DNA of 22,949 bases. It comes from DAINRZ01 sp964634885 (GTDB lineage: Bacteria > Bacteroidota > Ignavibacteria > Kapaibacteriales > UBA2268). This document shows, piece after piece, positions 7,700-16,024 of the stretch; position 1 is the stretch's first letter; each line of letters begins with the position of its first letter. A program made the position numbers and the translations under genes. The stretch is from contig CAZWLN010000069.1 in NCBI GenBank assembly GCA_964634885.1, positions 1 through 22,949 on the forward strand, read 5' to 3'. Under the pieces are notes generated by a model. That model saw only the letters and a program-made list of their open reading frames with translations. It did no database searches and had not been told where the DNA came from.

Positions 7700-7737
7700 A
7701 ATTGCCATTTCAATAATGCCCATTATTCATTGCAATT
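7700..7737 (-). promoter_or_regulatory. Extended palindrome upstream of hepT-mntA, candidate operator
   Basis: The core AATAATG-CC-CATTATT (7712-7727) is a perfect 7-bp inverted repeat. It is flanked by AATTGC (7700-7705) and GCAATT (7732-7737), also inverted, with slightly unequal spacers of 6 and 4 nt. It ends 32 nt before the hepT ATG, where a promoter or operator is expected. Autoregulation is inferred, not shown. Confidence 0.4.
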
Positions 7738-7785
7738 TCACAATATATGAAATTAATTAATTTATTTTCAATTGTTTTTATTTAC

Positions 7786-8208
7786 TCATTCTCCGAAACT
7801 GAACTTATGTTCGATGACGATGTCCGGGTGTAAGCTGCGCGTTACAGGGCAGGTCTTTACTACATTGGACATAATTGCAAATTCCTTGTCTTCCAGTCGA
7901 TGAGGAAAAGTAATATCAATCACTAACTTGCCGACTCTCCTGTACGGTTCGTTGACCATCTCCTTGACAACCTTGATTTTCAGGCCCTCTATGGAAATAT
8001 TATTTGCTTTAGCTTTGATGCCCATAATCGTGGCAATGCAGGACCCGATGGACGCTGCCAGGAGGTCAGTCGGCGAGATGTGGTCGCCTTTACCGTTGTT
8101 GTCTAAGGGGGCGTCGGTAGTGAATGTCTGGCCGGAAAGGGAATGCCTGACGGAACAGTGCAGGCCTCCTAAGTATTCGACGTCGATTTGTACCTGGTAA
8201 TCGCTCAT
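7786..8208 (-). CDS. OsmC/Ohr-family thiol peroxidase
   Basis: The protein has 140 aa from the ATG at 8208 (MSDYQVQID), or 151 aa from the ATG at 8241. Both catalytic cysteines of the family are present: peroxidatic C57 in AASIGSCIATIM and resolving C120 in KTCPVTRSL (C68 and C131 in the longer form). The family reduces organic hydroperoxides in the cytoplasm using thiol or lipoyl donors. The sequence resembles the YhfA-like/OsmC branch more than Ohr, but I cannot fix the subgroup. I prefer 8208 because a -7 box (8258-8265) would put the transcript start near 8251, leaving only about 10 nt before the longer start, and because M-S-D-Y is a natural OsmC beginning. It is transcribed divergently from alaS. 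Confidence 0.85.
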   Translation of the reverse strand: MSDYQVQIDVEYLGGLHCSVRHSLSGQTFTTDAPLDNNGKGDHISPTDLLAASIGSCIATIMGIKAKANNISIEGLKIKVVKEMVNEPYRRVGKLVIDITFPHRLEDKEFAIMSNVVKTCPVTRSLHPDIVIEHKFSFGE

Positions 8209-8257
8209 TTTCACACTGAATATTTTTTCTACAAATATCATTTAAATAATTATTATG

Positions 8258-8265
8258 CAAAATTA
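8258..8265 (-). promoter_or_regulatory. Bacteroidota-type -7 box for the OsmC gene
   Basis: On the minus strand this reads TAATTTTG, an exact TAnnTTTG. No good -33 TTTG lies about 20 nt upstream, so the call rests on one box and its position. Confidence 0.3.
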
Positions 8266-8352
8266 AAGAAAATATCTCCGTTAGTTTTTATTTAATAATG
8301 ATAATCAATACTAATGGAAATAAATTAATTTCTGCAAAATTTCGTTATTGCT

Positions 8353-8360
8353 TAAATTTG
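8353..8360 (+). promoter_or_regulatory. Bacteroidota-type -7 box for alaS
   Basis: TAAATTTG matches TAnnTTTG exactly, 30 nt before the alaS ATG. The -33 region (TTTCTG at 8329-8334) is only partly like TTTG. Confidence 0.35.
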
Positions 8361-8390
8361 AAATTTTTGTAAAGACAGGTTAAAGAAAAG

Positions 8391-10934
8391 ATGACATCAA
8401 AAGAAATCAGGCAGGGATTTTTAGATTATTTTAAGTCCAAAGAACACCGCATCGTCCAAAGCGCTCCGGTAATACCCCACGGAGACCCCACACTGCTGTT
8501 TACTAATGCAGGAATGAACCAGTTCAAGGATGTATTCCTCGGCTCCGGCAAAAGGGATTACCGCAGGGCGGCAGACACCCAGAAGTGCATCAGGGTCAGC
8601 GGCAAGCACAACGACCTGGAAGAAGTCGGAGTGGACACATACCACCATACATTCTTCGAGATGCTCGGCAACTGGAGTTTCGGCGACTATTACAAAGCCG
8701 AAGCCATCGAATGGGCCTGGGAACTGCTGACGAAGGTATGGAAACTTCCTGTGGAAAGGCTGCACGCCACCGTTTACCGCACGGACGACGAAGCCCTGGA
8801 ACTGTGGAAGAATTACCTGCCCGAAAACAGGATTCACAGGTTCGACGAAAAGGACAATTTCTGGGAGATGGGTGAAACCGGCCCATGCGGCCCCTGCTCG
8901 GAGATACATTACGACCGGACTCCCGACCTGTCGGGCGGAAAGCTCGTTAACGCCGGGGTACCTGAAGTCATCGAAATATGGAACTTAGTTTTCATCCAGT
9001 ACAACAGGAAAATCGACGGCAGCCTCGAAGACCTGACTGCAAAGCATGTCGATACGGGCATGGGCTTCGAAAGGATCTGTGCTGTCATCAACAACATGAA
9101 TTCTAACTATGATATTGATATTTTCAGGAACATCATCTCTGAAATTGAAAAGCTCAGCGGCAGGGCCTACTCTCAGGAACTGACCAATCCTGACGGCGTT
9201 GCTATGAGAGTAATTGCAGACCATCTGCGCACGCTGTCGTTTGCCGTTGCCGACGGAGCAATCCCCGGCAAAGAAGGCAGAGGCTATGTCCTCAGGCGCA
9301 TACTCAGAAGGGCTTCGAGATTTGCCCGTAACCTGGGTTTCCGCGAGCCAGTGATTTACAAACTCCTTCCTTCCTTAATCGAATCCATGGGTGAGGTATT
9401 CCCCGAACTCGTCAGCCAGCGGGCTGCTATCGAAAAGATCATCCGCGGAGAGGAAGAAACATTCCTCCAGACCCTTGACAGAGGTATCATCCTGTTCGAC
9501 TCGATTATTTCCAGGAACGCGGGCAGCGGTAGTAAAGTAATTACCGGAGAAGATGCCTTCCAGCTTTACGACACATACGGTTTCCCACTCGACCTGACCG
9601 AGCTTATGGCCCGCGAAAACGGATACGCTGTGGACAGCGACGGCTTCTCCGAATGTATGAAGGTACAAAAAGAACGTTCGCGCAGCGCCAGGAAATCCAT
9701 ACACCAGGAAGTCGAACTACCGGACATGGACTTTGTTACGGAGTTCGCAGGCTATGAAACAACAGAAACCGACTCTGAAGTCTTGTTCGCTGATGAAAAC
9801 AGGGTGGTGGTACGCCGTACACCTTTCTATACGGAAAGCGGCGGACAGATTGCCGACACCGGCTACATTGTCCTTGCAGGTGAAAGGTATGAAGTTACGG
9901 ACGTTCGTAAGTCCGGAGATGCCGTGGTTCACTTCTGCGACCGCGATGTGGAGCCGTTGACCGGTGCTGTTGCTCACTTACAGGTCGATGTGGCAAGAAG
10001 GAAGAACATTATGCGTAACCATTCCGCTACCCATCTCATGCACGAAGCGCTCAGGCAGGTACTCGGCGGTCATGTAAAGCAATCAGGCTCCCTTGTATCG
10101 CCCGATTACCTCAGGTTTGACTTTAACCATTTCGAAAAGCTGACATATGAAGAGATTCTGAAAATCGAAGATATAGTAAATACAAAGATACTCGAGGGTA
10201 TTCCTGTCAGGACTGACGTTTTACCAATTGAAGAAGCACAGAAGAACAGCAAAGTCAAGATGTTCTTCGGCGATAAATACGGCGACGTCGTCCGTGTGGT
10301 GACAATGGACGACAAGTACTCGATGGAATTCTGCGGTGGCACGCATGTTGCCAACACATGTGAGATCGGCCTGTTCAGGATTGTTTCCGAATCGTCGATT
10401 GCTGCAGGTGTACGCAGGATCGAGGCGGTTACGGGCACCGGTGTCCGTAAGTATATTCTGGACCAGGCTGCGAAATTAAGTGAAAACTCGGGGACAATCG
10501 CCGAAATGGCCGAGCGTATCAGGGGCCTTGAGAAAGAACTCTCGAAACAGAAGATAAATGAGCTTAAGAATTCCTATTCCGAATGGATCAGTAAAGCGGC
10601 TATGGCAGGGGACATCAGGGTTGTTACCCGCCGCATCGACGCCGACGACATGGACCAGATGAGGGACATGGGCGAGAATCTCCGGGGCATACTTGGAGAG
10701 AAAGGCATTGGCCTGCTTGCAACCGTCATCAATGAAAAAGCGCAGTTAGTCTGCCTCGTTACCGATGACCTTAAAGGTAAGCTTCCTGCCGGCAAGCTGG
10801 TGGGCGAAGCGGCAAAGGTTCTGGGCGGCGGCGGCGGCGGCAAGCCTCACATGGCTACTGCCGGCGGCAAAGACGTAGAGAAAATCGGAGACCTGCTCAA
10901 GCGGTTCCCGGAGATTGTAAAGGGAATGCTTTAA
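8391..10934 (+). CDS. alaS: Alanine--tRNA ligase
   Basis: The 847-aa cytoplasmic class II synthetase charges tRNA-Ala with alanine and clears mischarged Ser/Gly through its editing domain. The order is typical. The catalytic core (1 to about 250) includes FTNAGMNQFKD (37-47) and the HTFFEMLGNWSFGDY block. The tRNA-recognition helical domain follows. The editing domain has the zinc/catalytic residues H544 and H548 (HSATH) and C648 and H652 (CGGTH). The C-terminal DHHA1 domain has a Gly6 run (about 810-818) before KPHMATAGGKD. The length is near the usual 850-880 aa, with all key residues intact. The ATG at 8391 follows AAAGAAAAG, a purine-rich but weak ribosome site. It appears to be a single-gene unit with a hairpin 18 nt after the stop. 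Confidence 0.98.
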   Translation: MTSKEIRQGFLDYFKSKEHRIVQSAPVIPHGDPTLLFTNAGMNQFKDVFLGSGKRDYRRAADTQKCIRVSGKHNDLEEVGVDTYHHTFFEMLGNWSFGDYYKAEAIEWAWELLTKVWKLPVERLHATVYRTDDEALELWKNYLPENRIHRFDEKDNFWEMGETGPCGPCSEIHYDRTPDLSGGKLVNAGVPEVIEIWNLVFIQYNRKIDGSLEDLTAKHVDTGMGFERICAVINNMNSNYDIDIFRNIISEIEKLSGRAYSQELTNPDGVAMRVIADHLRTLSFAVADGAIPGKEGRGYVLRRILRRASRFARNLGFREPVIYKLLPSLIESMGEVFPELVSQRAAIEKIIRGEEETFLQTLDRGIILFDSIISRNAGSGSKVITGEDAFQLYDTYGFPLDLTELMARENGYAVDSDGFSECMKVQKERSRSARKSIHQEVELPDMDFVTEFAGYETTETDSEVLFADENRVVVRRTPFYTESGGQIADTGYIVLAGERYEVTDVRKSGDAVVHFCDRDVEPLTGAVAHLQVDVARRKNIMRNHSATHLMHEALRQVLGGHVKQSGSLVSPDYLRFDFNHFEKLTYEEILKIEDIVNTKILEGIPVRTDVLPIEEAQKNSKVKMFFGDKYGDVVRVVTMDDKYSMEFCGGTHVANTCEIGLFRIVSESSIAAGVRRIEAVTGTGVRKYILDQAAKLSENSGTIAEMAERIRGLEKELSKQKINELKNSYSEWISKAAMAGDIRVVTRRIDADDMDQMRDMGENLRGILGEKGIGLLATVINEKAQLVCLVTDDLKGKLPAGKLVGEAAKVLGGGGGGKPHMATAGGKDVEKIGDLLKRFPEIVKGML

Positions 10935-10952
10935 AAATGAAATTCAATTGTG

Positions 10953-10987
10953 ATTCATCCGGTGTCGCGGGGCGACATCGGATGAAT
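10953..10987 (+). terminator. Hairpin after alaS, candidate terminator
   Basis: The arms 10953-10968 and 10972-10987 (ATTCATCCGGTGTCGC against GCGACATCGGATGAAT) pair over 16 bp with one G-U, around a GGG loop that would open further in practice. It begins 18 nt after the alaS stop. The downstream tract is AT-rich but has no clean T-run, so termination efficiency is unclear. Confidence 0.6.
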
Positions 10988-11080
10988 TCTATAAGTTATA
11001 TCAGATGTTCAAGCATTGACGGGGTCGTCAAGCAGCAAGGACATTGAGTAAATTATTATCTTCCTCTCCTGGAAATGAAT

Positions 11081-11088
11081 TATTTTTG
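11081..11088 (+). promoter_or_regulatory. Bacteroidota-type -7 box before the TPR gene
   Basis: TATTTTTG matches TAnnTTTG exactly, 60 nt before the ATG at 11149. No convincing -33 box is found at the proper distance. Confidence 0.3.
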
Positions 11089-11148
11089 ATATAATACCTG
11101 ATTTGCGTATATTTAAGACAAGAATTTTTACTTTAAGAAAGTTTTGCA

Positions 11149-13439
11149 ATGAAAAGGTATGTTTTCTTTTTTATTTTCAATTTTTTATTCTGCATCAATG
11201 CTTTCTCACAATCAGCTTTAGAACGAGGACATCTCTTTTATAACGTCGGAGATTATCGAGGGGCTATTGAGGAATTTAATAAAGCTCTTGAGATTGATCC
11301 GAATGATTTTGCTGTATATTGCTACAGAGGTGATGCTAAACGAGCTCTCAAAGATTATCGTGGAGCTATTCAGGATTACAATAAAGCTATTGAGATTAAC
11401 CCGAATTTTGCAGGAGGGTATCACGGCAGCGGCGATGTAAAAAAAGCACTCAAAGACTATCGTGGAGCTATTGAGGATTACAATAAAGCTATTGAGATTG
11501 ATCCGAATGATGCCTTAGTGTATAACAACAGAGGCGATGCCAAATTTGACCTCAAAGATTATCGAGGAGCTATTCAGGATTATAATAAAGCTATTGAGAT
11601 TGACCCGTATAACAAAATAACTTATTCTTATTCCAACAGAGGTAATGCTAAAGCTGCTCTCAAAGATTATCTGGGAGCTATTCAGGATTTCAATAAAGCT
11701 ATTGAAGTTGATCCGAACCTTTCCCTGGCATATTACAACAGAGGCCTTGCCAAATATGATCTCAAAGACTATCTGGGAGCTATTGTGGATTATAATAAAG
11801 CTATTGAGATTGATCCGAATTTTGCAGTTGCATATTGCAACAGGGGCAATGCTAAATTAGCTCTTNNNNNNNNNNNNNNNNNNNNNNNNNNNNNNNNNNN
11901 NNNNNNNNNNNNNNNNNNNNNNNNNNNNNNNNNNNNNNNNNNNNNNNNNNNNNNNNNNNNNNNNNTGATCCGAATTTTGCAGTTGCATATTGCAACAGGG
12001 GCAATGCTAAATTAGCTCTTAATGATTATCGTGGAGCTATTATGGATTTCGATAATACTATTGAGATTGATCCGAATTTTGCAGTTGCATATTGCAACAG
12101 GGGCAATGCTAAATTAGCTCTTCATGATTATCGTGGAGCTATTATAGATTTCGATAATGCTATTGAGATTGATCCGAAATATGCTAATGCGTATTACAAT
12201 AGAGGCCTTGCCAAATGTGACCTCAAAGATTATCATGGAGCTATTGAGGATAACAATAAAGCTATCGAGATTAACCCTAATTTTGCATGGGCATATTACA
12301 GAAGAGGCAATGCTAAATTAGCTCTCAAAGATTATCATGGAGCTATTGAGGATAACAATAAAGCTATTGAGATTGATCCGGAATATGCAGGAGCATATTG
12401 TACCAGAGGCGATGTTAAATGTTTACTCAAAGACTATCAGGGAGCTCTTCAAGATTATAATAAAGCTATCGAGATTGTCCCGAAATATGCAGACGCGTAT
12501 TGCAATAGAGGTATAGCTAAAAAGAACCTCAAAGACTATCAGGGAGCTCTTCAGGATTATAATAAAGCTATTGAGATTGATCCGGAATATGCAGGAGCAT
12601 ATTGTACCAGAGGCGATGTTAAATGTTTACTCAAAGACTATCAGGGAGCTCTTCAAGATTATAATAAAGCTATCGAGATTGTCCCGAAATATGCAGACGC
12701 GTATTGCAATAGAGGTATAGCTAAAAAGAACCTCAAAGACTATCAGGGAGCTCTTCAGGATTATAATAAAGCTATCGAGATTGATCCGAAAGGTGCCCTG
12801 GCATATTACAACAGAGGCTTTGCCAAAAATGACCTCAAAGACTATCAGGGAGCTATTCAGGATTGCAATAAAGCTATTGAGATTGACCCGAATTATGCAG
12901 ATGCGTATTGCACCCGAGGAATTGCAAAATATATCCTTAAAGATTATCAGGGAGCTATTGAGGATTATAATAAAGCTATTGATATTGATACGAAACATGC
13001 CCTGGCGTATAACAACAGAGCCTTAGCTAAAAAGAACCTCAAAGACTTTCAAGGAGCTATTCAGGATTTCAATAAAGCTATCGAAATTGATCCGGAATAT
13101 GCTCTTGCGTATTGCAATAGAGGTATAGCTAAAAAGAACCTCAAAGACTATCACGTAGCTATTGAGGATTATAATAAAGCTATTGAGATAAGCCCGAATT
13201 TTGCATTGGCATATTACTTGAGAGGCTATATAAAATATATTCTAAATGATGATCAGGTAGCTATTGAGGATTATAATAAAGCTATTGAGCTTAATCCGAA
13301 ATATGCATCGGCTTATTTCGACAGAGGCAATTCAAAATATAAAATTGGTGATATGGACGGCGCTTGTTCGGATTGGAGAAAAGCAGGCGAACTTGGTGTC
13401 AGTGAAGCTTCAGACAAGATTAAAGAGTATTGTGAGTAA
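11149..13439 (+). CDS. Secreted or periplasmic TPR-array protein, split by an assembly gap
   Basis: The gene starts at ATG 11149 with a signal peptide (MKRYVFFF to FSQS, about residue 22), followed by a near-continuous array of 34-residue TPR motifs of the form DYxGAIxDYNKAIEIDPxxAxAYxNRGxAKxxLK. Five full repeats and part of a sixth precede the 100-N gap. Part of one repeat, 13 full repeats and a degenerate final repeat ending KEYCE follow it. One early repeat (ITYSYSNRGNAK) carries a 2-residue insertion. The two halves lie in different frames as drawn (11149 frame, then 11967 frame), but this follows from the placeholder length of the gap, not from a real frameshift. TPR arrays bind partner proteins; the partner is unknown. 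The very high repeat identity, including an exact 204-bp duplication, points to recent array growth. Confidence 0.85.
11866..11965. other. Assembly gap (100 N) inside the TPR array
   Basis: Exactly 100 N fill this position, the usual placeholder for a gap of unknown size. The 55 nt just before it (11811-11865) are identical to the 55 nt just after it (11966-12020). Since the repeat period is 102 nt, the real spacing that keeps the frame and period would be 47 + 102k nt of missing sequence, or an overlap of 55 nt (no missing sequence). Confidence 0.95.
12357..12764 (+). repeat. Perfect 204-bp tandem duplication within the TPR array
   Basis: Positions 12357-12560 and 12561-12764 are identical base for base and encode two TPR motifs each (one ending CLLK, one ending KNLK). 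Identity continues a further 11 nt into the next unit before a T/C difference at 12776. Other repeats in the array differ at many silent sites, so this duplication is recent or under gene conversion. Confidence 0.9.
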
Positions 13440-13483
13440 TTAAAATTCGCTGATTATCAGAATTGTAAAAGTGTTTCCATTAT

Positions 13484-13711
13484 CTATACATTTTTTTTGT
13501 ATTTTAATATCGGGCCAAATTCCCTTTCAAATTCCGGTTCCCCGTCTTCGGGAACCATCTCAATTACTTCTTTCAGGTCACACATGAGTTCTTCGATTGA
13601 ATCTCCCTGGGAATGCGCTCCGGGAAATCCCGGAATATATCCTACATGAAAAAATCTTAAAGGAAATTTGATGGTTTTTTTTCCATTGCTTACACAATTA
13701 ATGATGACATT
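13484..13711 (-). pseudogene. HicB-like antitoxin, solitary and probably broken
   Basis: The minus-strand frame that ends at TAG 13484-13486 encodes KFPLRFFHVGYIPGFPGA, then HSQGDSIEELMCDLKEVIEM and a short charged tail ending KYKKNV. The PGFPGAHSQGDSIEEL stretch is the hallmark of the HicB fold. No ATG, GTG or TTG opens this frame after the upstream TGA at 13712-13714. An ATG at 13684-13686 is out of frame by one base across an A8 run on the coding strand; one extra A would give MEKKTIKFPLRFF. So it is either inactivated by a homopolymer slip, mis-sequenced there, or started from a non-standard codon. No hicA toxin gene is next to it. Confidence 0.55.
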
Positions 13712-13842
13712 TCAATTTATTTCTCAGATAAGAATATTCCTGCACTTGAAAAAAGTTCTGAGACCTTTTTGCATTTCATGTGTCATTATATTATGGTGAT
13801 TTACAAAAATCAAATTGCTATATATATGAGGAGATGGAATAT

Positions 13843-14835
13843 ATGAAACATGCCTTAATCATCCTTGCCCTGATAACTTTTTATATTAATTCTGCTTGTT
13901 CAGCTCCAAAACTTATCATCTATCATACTGACGGTAAGGCCAGCGAATACGACATTACCAAGATTGACAGCCTGAATTTCGAAGGCCAATCAGGCCTTTA
14001 CAGCCTCAGTTTTCATCTGAAGGACGGGAATGTCAAAGAATATATCAGTAAGTATATCCGGAATATTTCATTCGAGGGCCTTAATTCGGAGGATCCTGCT
14101 TTAGACCTTAACTTCAGGGATGGAACCAGGGCCGTCTATGCTTTTTCAGCCATAGACAGCATCGCAACAAAAACGAACAACACTCTCAGCGGTGTCACTT
14201 ACGACAGCGCTGAAATCACAATCATGGGAATCACCTGGGAGAAGAGAACTATCAGAAAGCAGTATTGGTTTCATGAACCTCATGAAAGCAAAGACACCAG
14301 CTTTAAAGCAGATACATTAAAGTCTGTTTTATTGAAAAATGACTATTTTACCGGTAAAGAACCGTATTTACCATTTATTTGTAAAACATGCAATGAAGTT
14401 TTACCTGACAATTATTTAAACTTTTGTAATGATTACAGATATTACATTGAAGATCAGATGACTTTCCGGAGAGGCTGCAACAAAGATAACATCAGAATTT
14501 ACCTCGACACGACAAAACGTATGATTGACAGTGCCTGCTTTATTTCCCAATCCTATTCTGAGTCGGTAACAAAAGTAGGGCCTGATGTTACTTCTTCAGA
14601 TGATGATGACTATCTGACAATCTATTCAATACCTTACACACTTGACAAAGATAAGAACATTGTTGCTGATATTACAATTTATAATATCGAAAAATATATT
14701 GACTATTCCTATACATCTAACTACAGTGTTAATGTAAGCGCTGATTATCATAGTAGTAGTTTAACGTCCGTTGTAAATACCGGATTCACCAATGGCAAAT
14801 CCGGGAGGATAAGGATTAAGGTTTTTAAAGAGTAA
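13843..14835 (+). CDS. Secreted protein of unknown function with three N-terminal beta-repeat units
   Basis: The 330-aa protein runs from the ATG at 13843, chosen because GAGGAG (13828-13833) lies 9 nt upstream and because the product then begins with a signal peptide (MKHALIILALITFYINSACSA). The earlier in-frame ATGs have no such site. Residues 24-125 hold three related units: YHTDGKASEYDITKIDSLNF, FHLKDGNVKEYISKYIRNISF and NFRDGTRAVYAFSAIDSI, each with a DG turn and, in units 1 and 3, an IDS(L/I) ending. Such units occur at the N-terminus of many secreted Bacteroidota-like proteins. The remainder is beta-rich with no recognised domain and ends GRIRIKVFKE. A cysteine at about residue 19 is not in a canonical lipobox, so I do not call it a lipoprotein. 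Confidence 0.65.
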   Translation: MKHALIILALITFYINSACSAPKLIIYHTDGKASEYDITKIDSLNFEGQSGLYSLSFHLKDGNVKEYISKYIRNISFEGLNSEDPALDLNFRDGTRAVYAFSAIDSIATKTNNTLSGVTYDSAEITIMGITWEKRTIRKQYWFHEPHESKDTSFKADTLKSVLLKNDYFTGKEPYLPFICKTCNEVLPDNYLNFCNDYRYYIEDQMTFRRGCNKDNIRIYLDTTKRMIDSACFISQSYSESVTKVGPDVTSSDDDDYLTIYSIPYTLDKDKNIVADITIYNIEKYIDYSYTSNYSVNVSADYHSSSLTSVVNTGFTNGKSGRIRIKVFKE

Positions 14836-14864
14836 TGCGGACAATTAATTGGAAACAATGAAAT

Positions 14865-15065
14865 ATGCTGTCAATAAAAGAATATCGGATATATGACGAG
14901 AATAACAACCCGGTTGCCGTTCAGATTCCAATCGAAGACTATAAGAGACTCGAGGAAATAATCGAGAATTACGGCCTGGCTCAGCTGATGGATGAGGTAG
15001 CCGACGATGAAGTGTTAACCGATGCAGAAGCAGAAACGTATTATGGCAAACTGAAGCAATCCTGA
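14865..15065 (+). CDS. Small antitoxin-like protein (Phd/RelB-type N-terminus), no toxin partner
   Basis: The 66-aa protein starts at ATG 14865, 29 nt after the preceding stop. The N-terminal pattern YRIYDENNNPVAVQIPIEDY, followed by KRLEEIIENYG and an acidic tail (MDEVADDEVLTDAEAE), resembles antitoxins of the Phd/YefM or RelB kind: a short strand, a helix, then a disordered acidic part that would bind a toxin. No toxin gene follows; only 92 nt separate it from the end of the convergent flx operon, and these hold a terminator. It is either an orphan or acts on a toxin elsewhere. The family call is moderate because the protein is short. Confidence 0.55.
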   Translation: MLSIKEYRIYDENNNPVAVQIPIEDYKRLEEIIENYGLAQLMDEVADDEVLTDAEAETYYGKLKQS

Positions 15066-15106
15066 TGTTTGAGAGTTGTTAGGTTTCCTTAAAAACAAGA
15101 AACAAT

Positions 15107-15143
15107 AGAATAGATAGAAACAAGGGGTAATAAATACCCCTTG
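15107..15143. terminator. Terminator at the end of the hdr-flx operon, probably bidirectional
   Basis: CAAGGGGTA (15121-15129) and TACCCCTTG (15135-15143) form a perfect 9-bp stem with a 5-nt loop. On the minus strand it begins 14 nt after the flxA stop and is followed by TTTCTATCTATTCT. On the plus strand TCCTATATTTTCT follows, so it can also stop transcription from the antitoxin-like gene. Confidence 0.75.
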
Positions 15144-15157
15144 TCCTATATTTTCTA

Positions 15158-15997
15158 TTAATACTCCAGCGGCAGCGTCAGCAGTTCGTCGTACCTGAAA
15201 ACGGGGCCGTCTTTGCAGACGTAGGTCTTGCCTACCATGCAGTGGCCGCATTTGCCGAAGCCGCATTTCATCCTGTTTTCAAGGGTGGTGAAAATCTGGT
15301 CGTTAGAAAAGCCCAGTTTCTGAAGTACGGGTAGCGTCAGCTTGATCATGATCGGCGGCCCACAGACGATTGCTACTGTGTTTTCGGGCGACGGCGGATT
15401 CTTTTCCAGAACTGTGGGAACGAAGCCTACTTCGCCTTTCCAGTCGGGAGTCTCCCCGCCCGGGTCAACGGTTGTAATGAGGTTGACGTCGGGCCTGTTT
15501 TTCCACTCCTCGAGTTCATGCTTGTAAACGAGGTCTGCAACGGTTTTCGCGCCGTACAAAACGGTAATGTCCTTGTATTTGTCCCTCAGGTCGAGAGTGT
15601 TCCACACAACGCAGCGCAGCGGAGGCAATGCAATGCCGCCGGCAATGTAAATGAGGTTTTTCCCATACCAGTCCTCGATTGGGAATGTGTTGCCGTAAGG
15701 CCCCCTGAATCCGACGATGTCGCCTTCTTCGCAGGCAGCCAGAGCCTGGGTTACCCTGCCCATTTCCCTGAAGGTACACTCGATGTATCCCTTGCGCGTC
15801 GGCGAACTGGCGATGCAGAAAGTGCTCTCACCCTGGCCAAAGACGGAATACTCACCGAACTGGCCCGCTTTGAAGTTGAATTTCCCGGCGTCTGATTCAT
15901 CTGCGAACTTAAGCCTGAAAGTCTTGACAAAAGGGGCTTCTTCGGTAATTTTATCGATCACCATCTTGTATGGGACATACATATTATTAGTTTCCAT
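15158..15997 (-). CDS. flxA: FlxA-like FAD/NAD(P)H-binding electron-transfer subunit with [2Fe-2S] site
   Basis: The 279-aa protein belongs to the ferredoxin-reductase-like family shared by sulfhydrogenase gamma, anaerobic sulfite reductase B and FlxA. The FAD part (about 1-105) contains GQFGEYSV, FCIASSP where RxYS-type motifs sit, and GPYGN. The NAD(P) part contains IAGGIALPPLR, VLYGAKTVADLVY and CGPPIMI. The C-terminus carries the [2Fe-2S] ligands C245, C250, C253 and C261 (CGFGKCGHC...C). Its expected role is to oxidise NADH or NADPH and pass electrons to FlxB. It is the last gene of the hdrCBA-flxDCBA operon, 27 nt after flxB, with GGAAAG before the ATG, and is followed by a terminator. 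The name rests mainly on operon context; the nucleotide preference cannot be read from the sequence. Confidence 0.85.
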   Translation of the reverse strand: METNNMYVPYKMVIDKITEEAPFVKTFRLKFADESDAGKFNFKAGQFGEYSVFGQGESTFCIASSPTRKGYIECTFREMGRVTQALAACEEGDIVGFRGPYGNTFPIEDWYGKNLIYIAGGIALPPLRCVVWNTLDLRDKYKDITVLYGAKTVADLVYKHELEEWKNRPDVNLITTVDPGGETPDWKGEVGFVPTVLEKNPPSPENTVAIVCGPPIMIKLTLPVLQKLGFSNDQIFTTLENRMKCGFGKCGHCMVGKTYVCKDGPVFRYDELLTLPLEY

Positions 15998-16024
15998 TAT
16001 CTTTCCGGTTATTAATTATACATA

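Noticed and set aside
11090..11095. TATAAT as a sigma-70-type -10 box before the TPR gene
   Set aside because: No -35 hexamer lies about 17 nt upstream, and an exact Bacteroidota -7 box overlaps the same place.
11866..12015. Reading frame from 11149 continuing through the N run to a stop at 12015
   Set aside because: The continuation is a shifted frame of the TPR repeat caused by the arbitrary length of the gap.
14865..15065. A type II toxin-antitoxin operon here
   Set aside because: No toxin reading frame follows or precedes; only 92 nt with a terminator separate it from the convergent operon.
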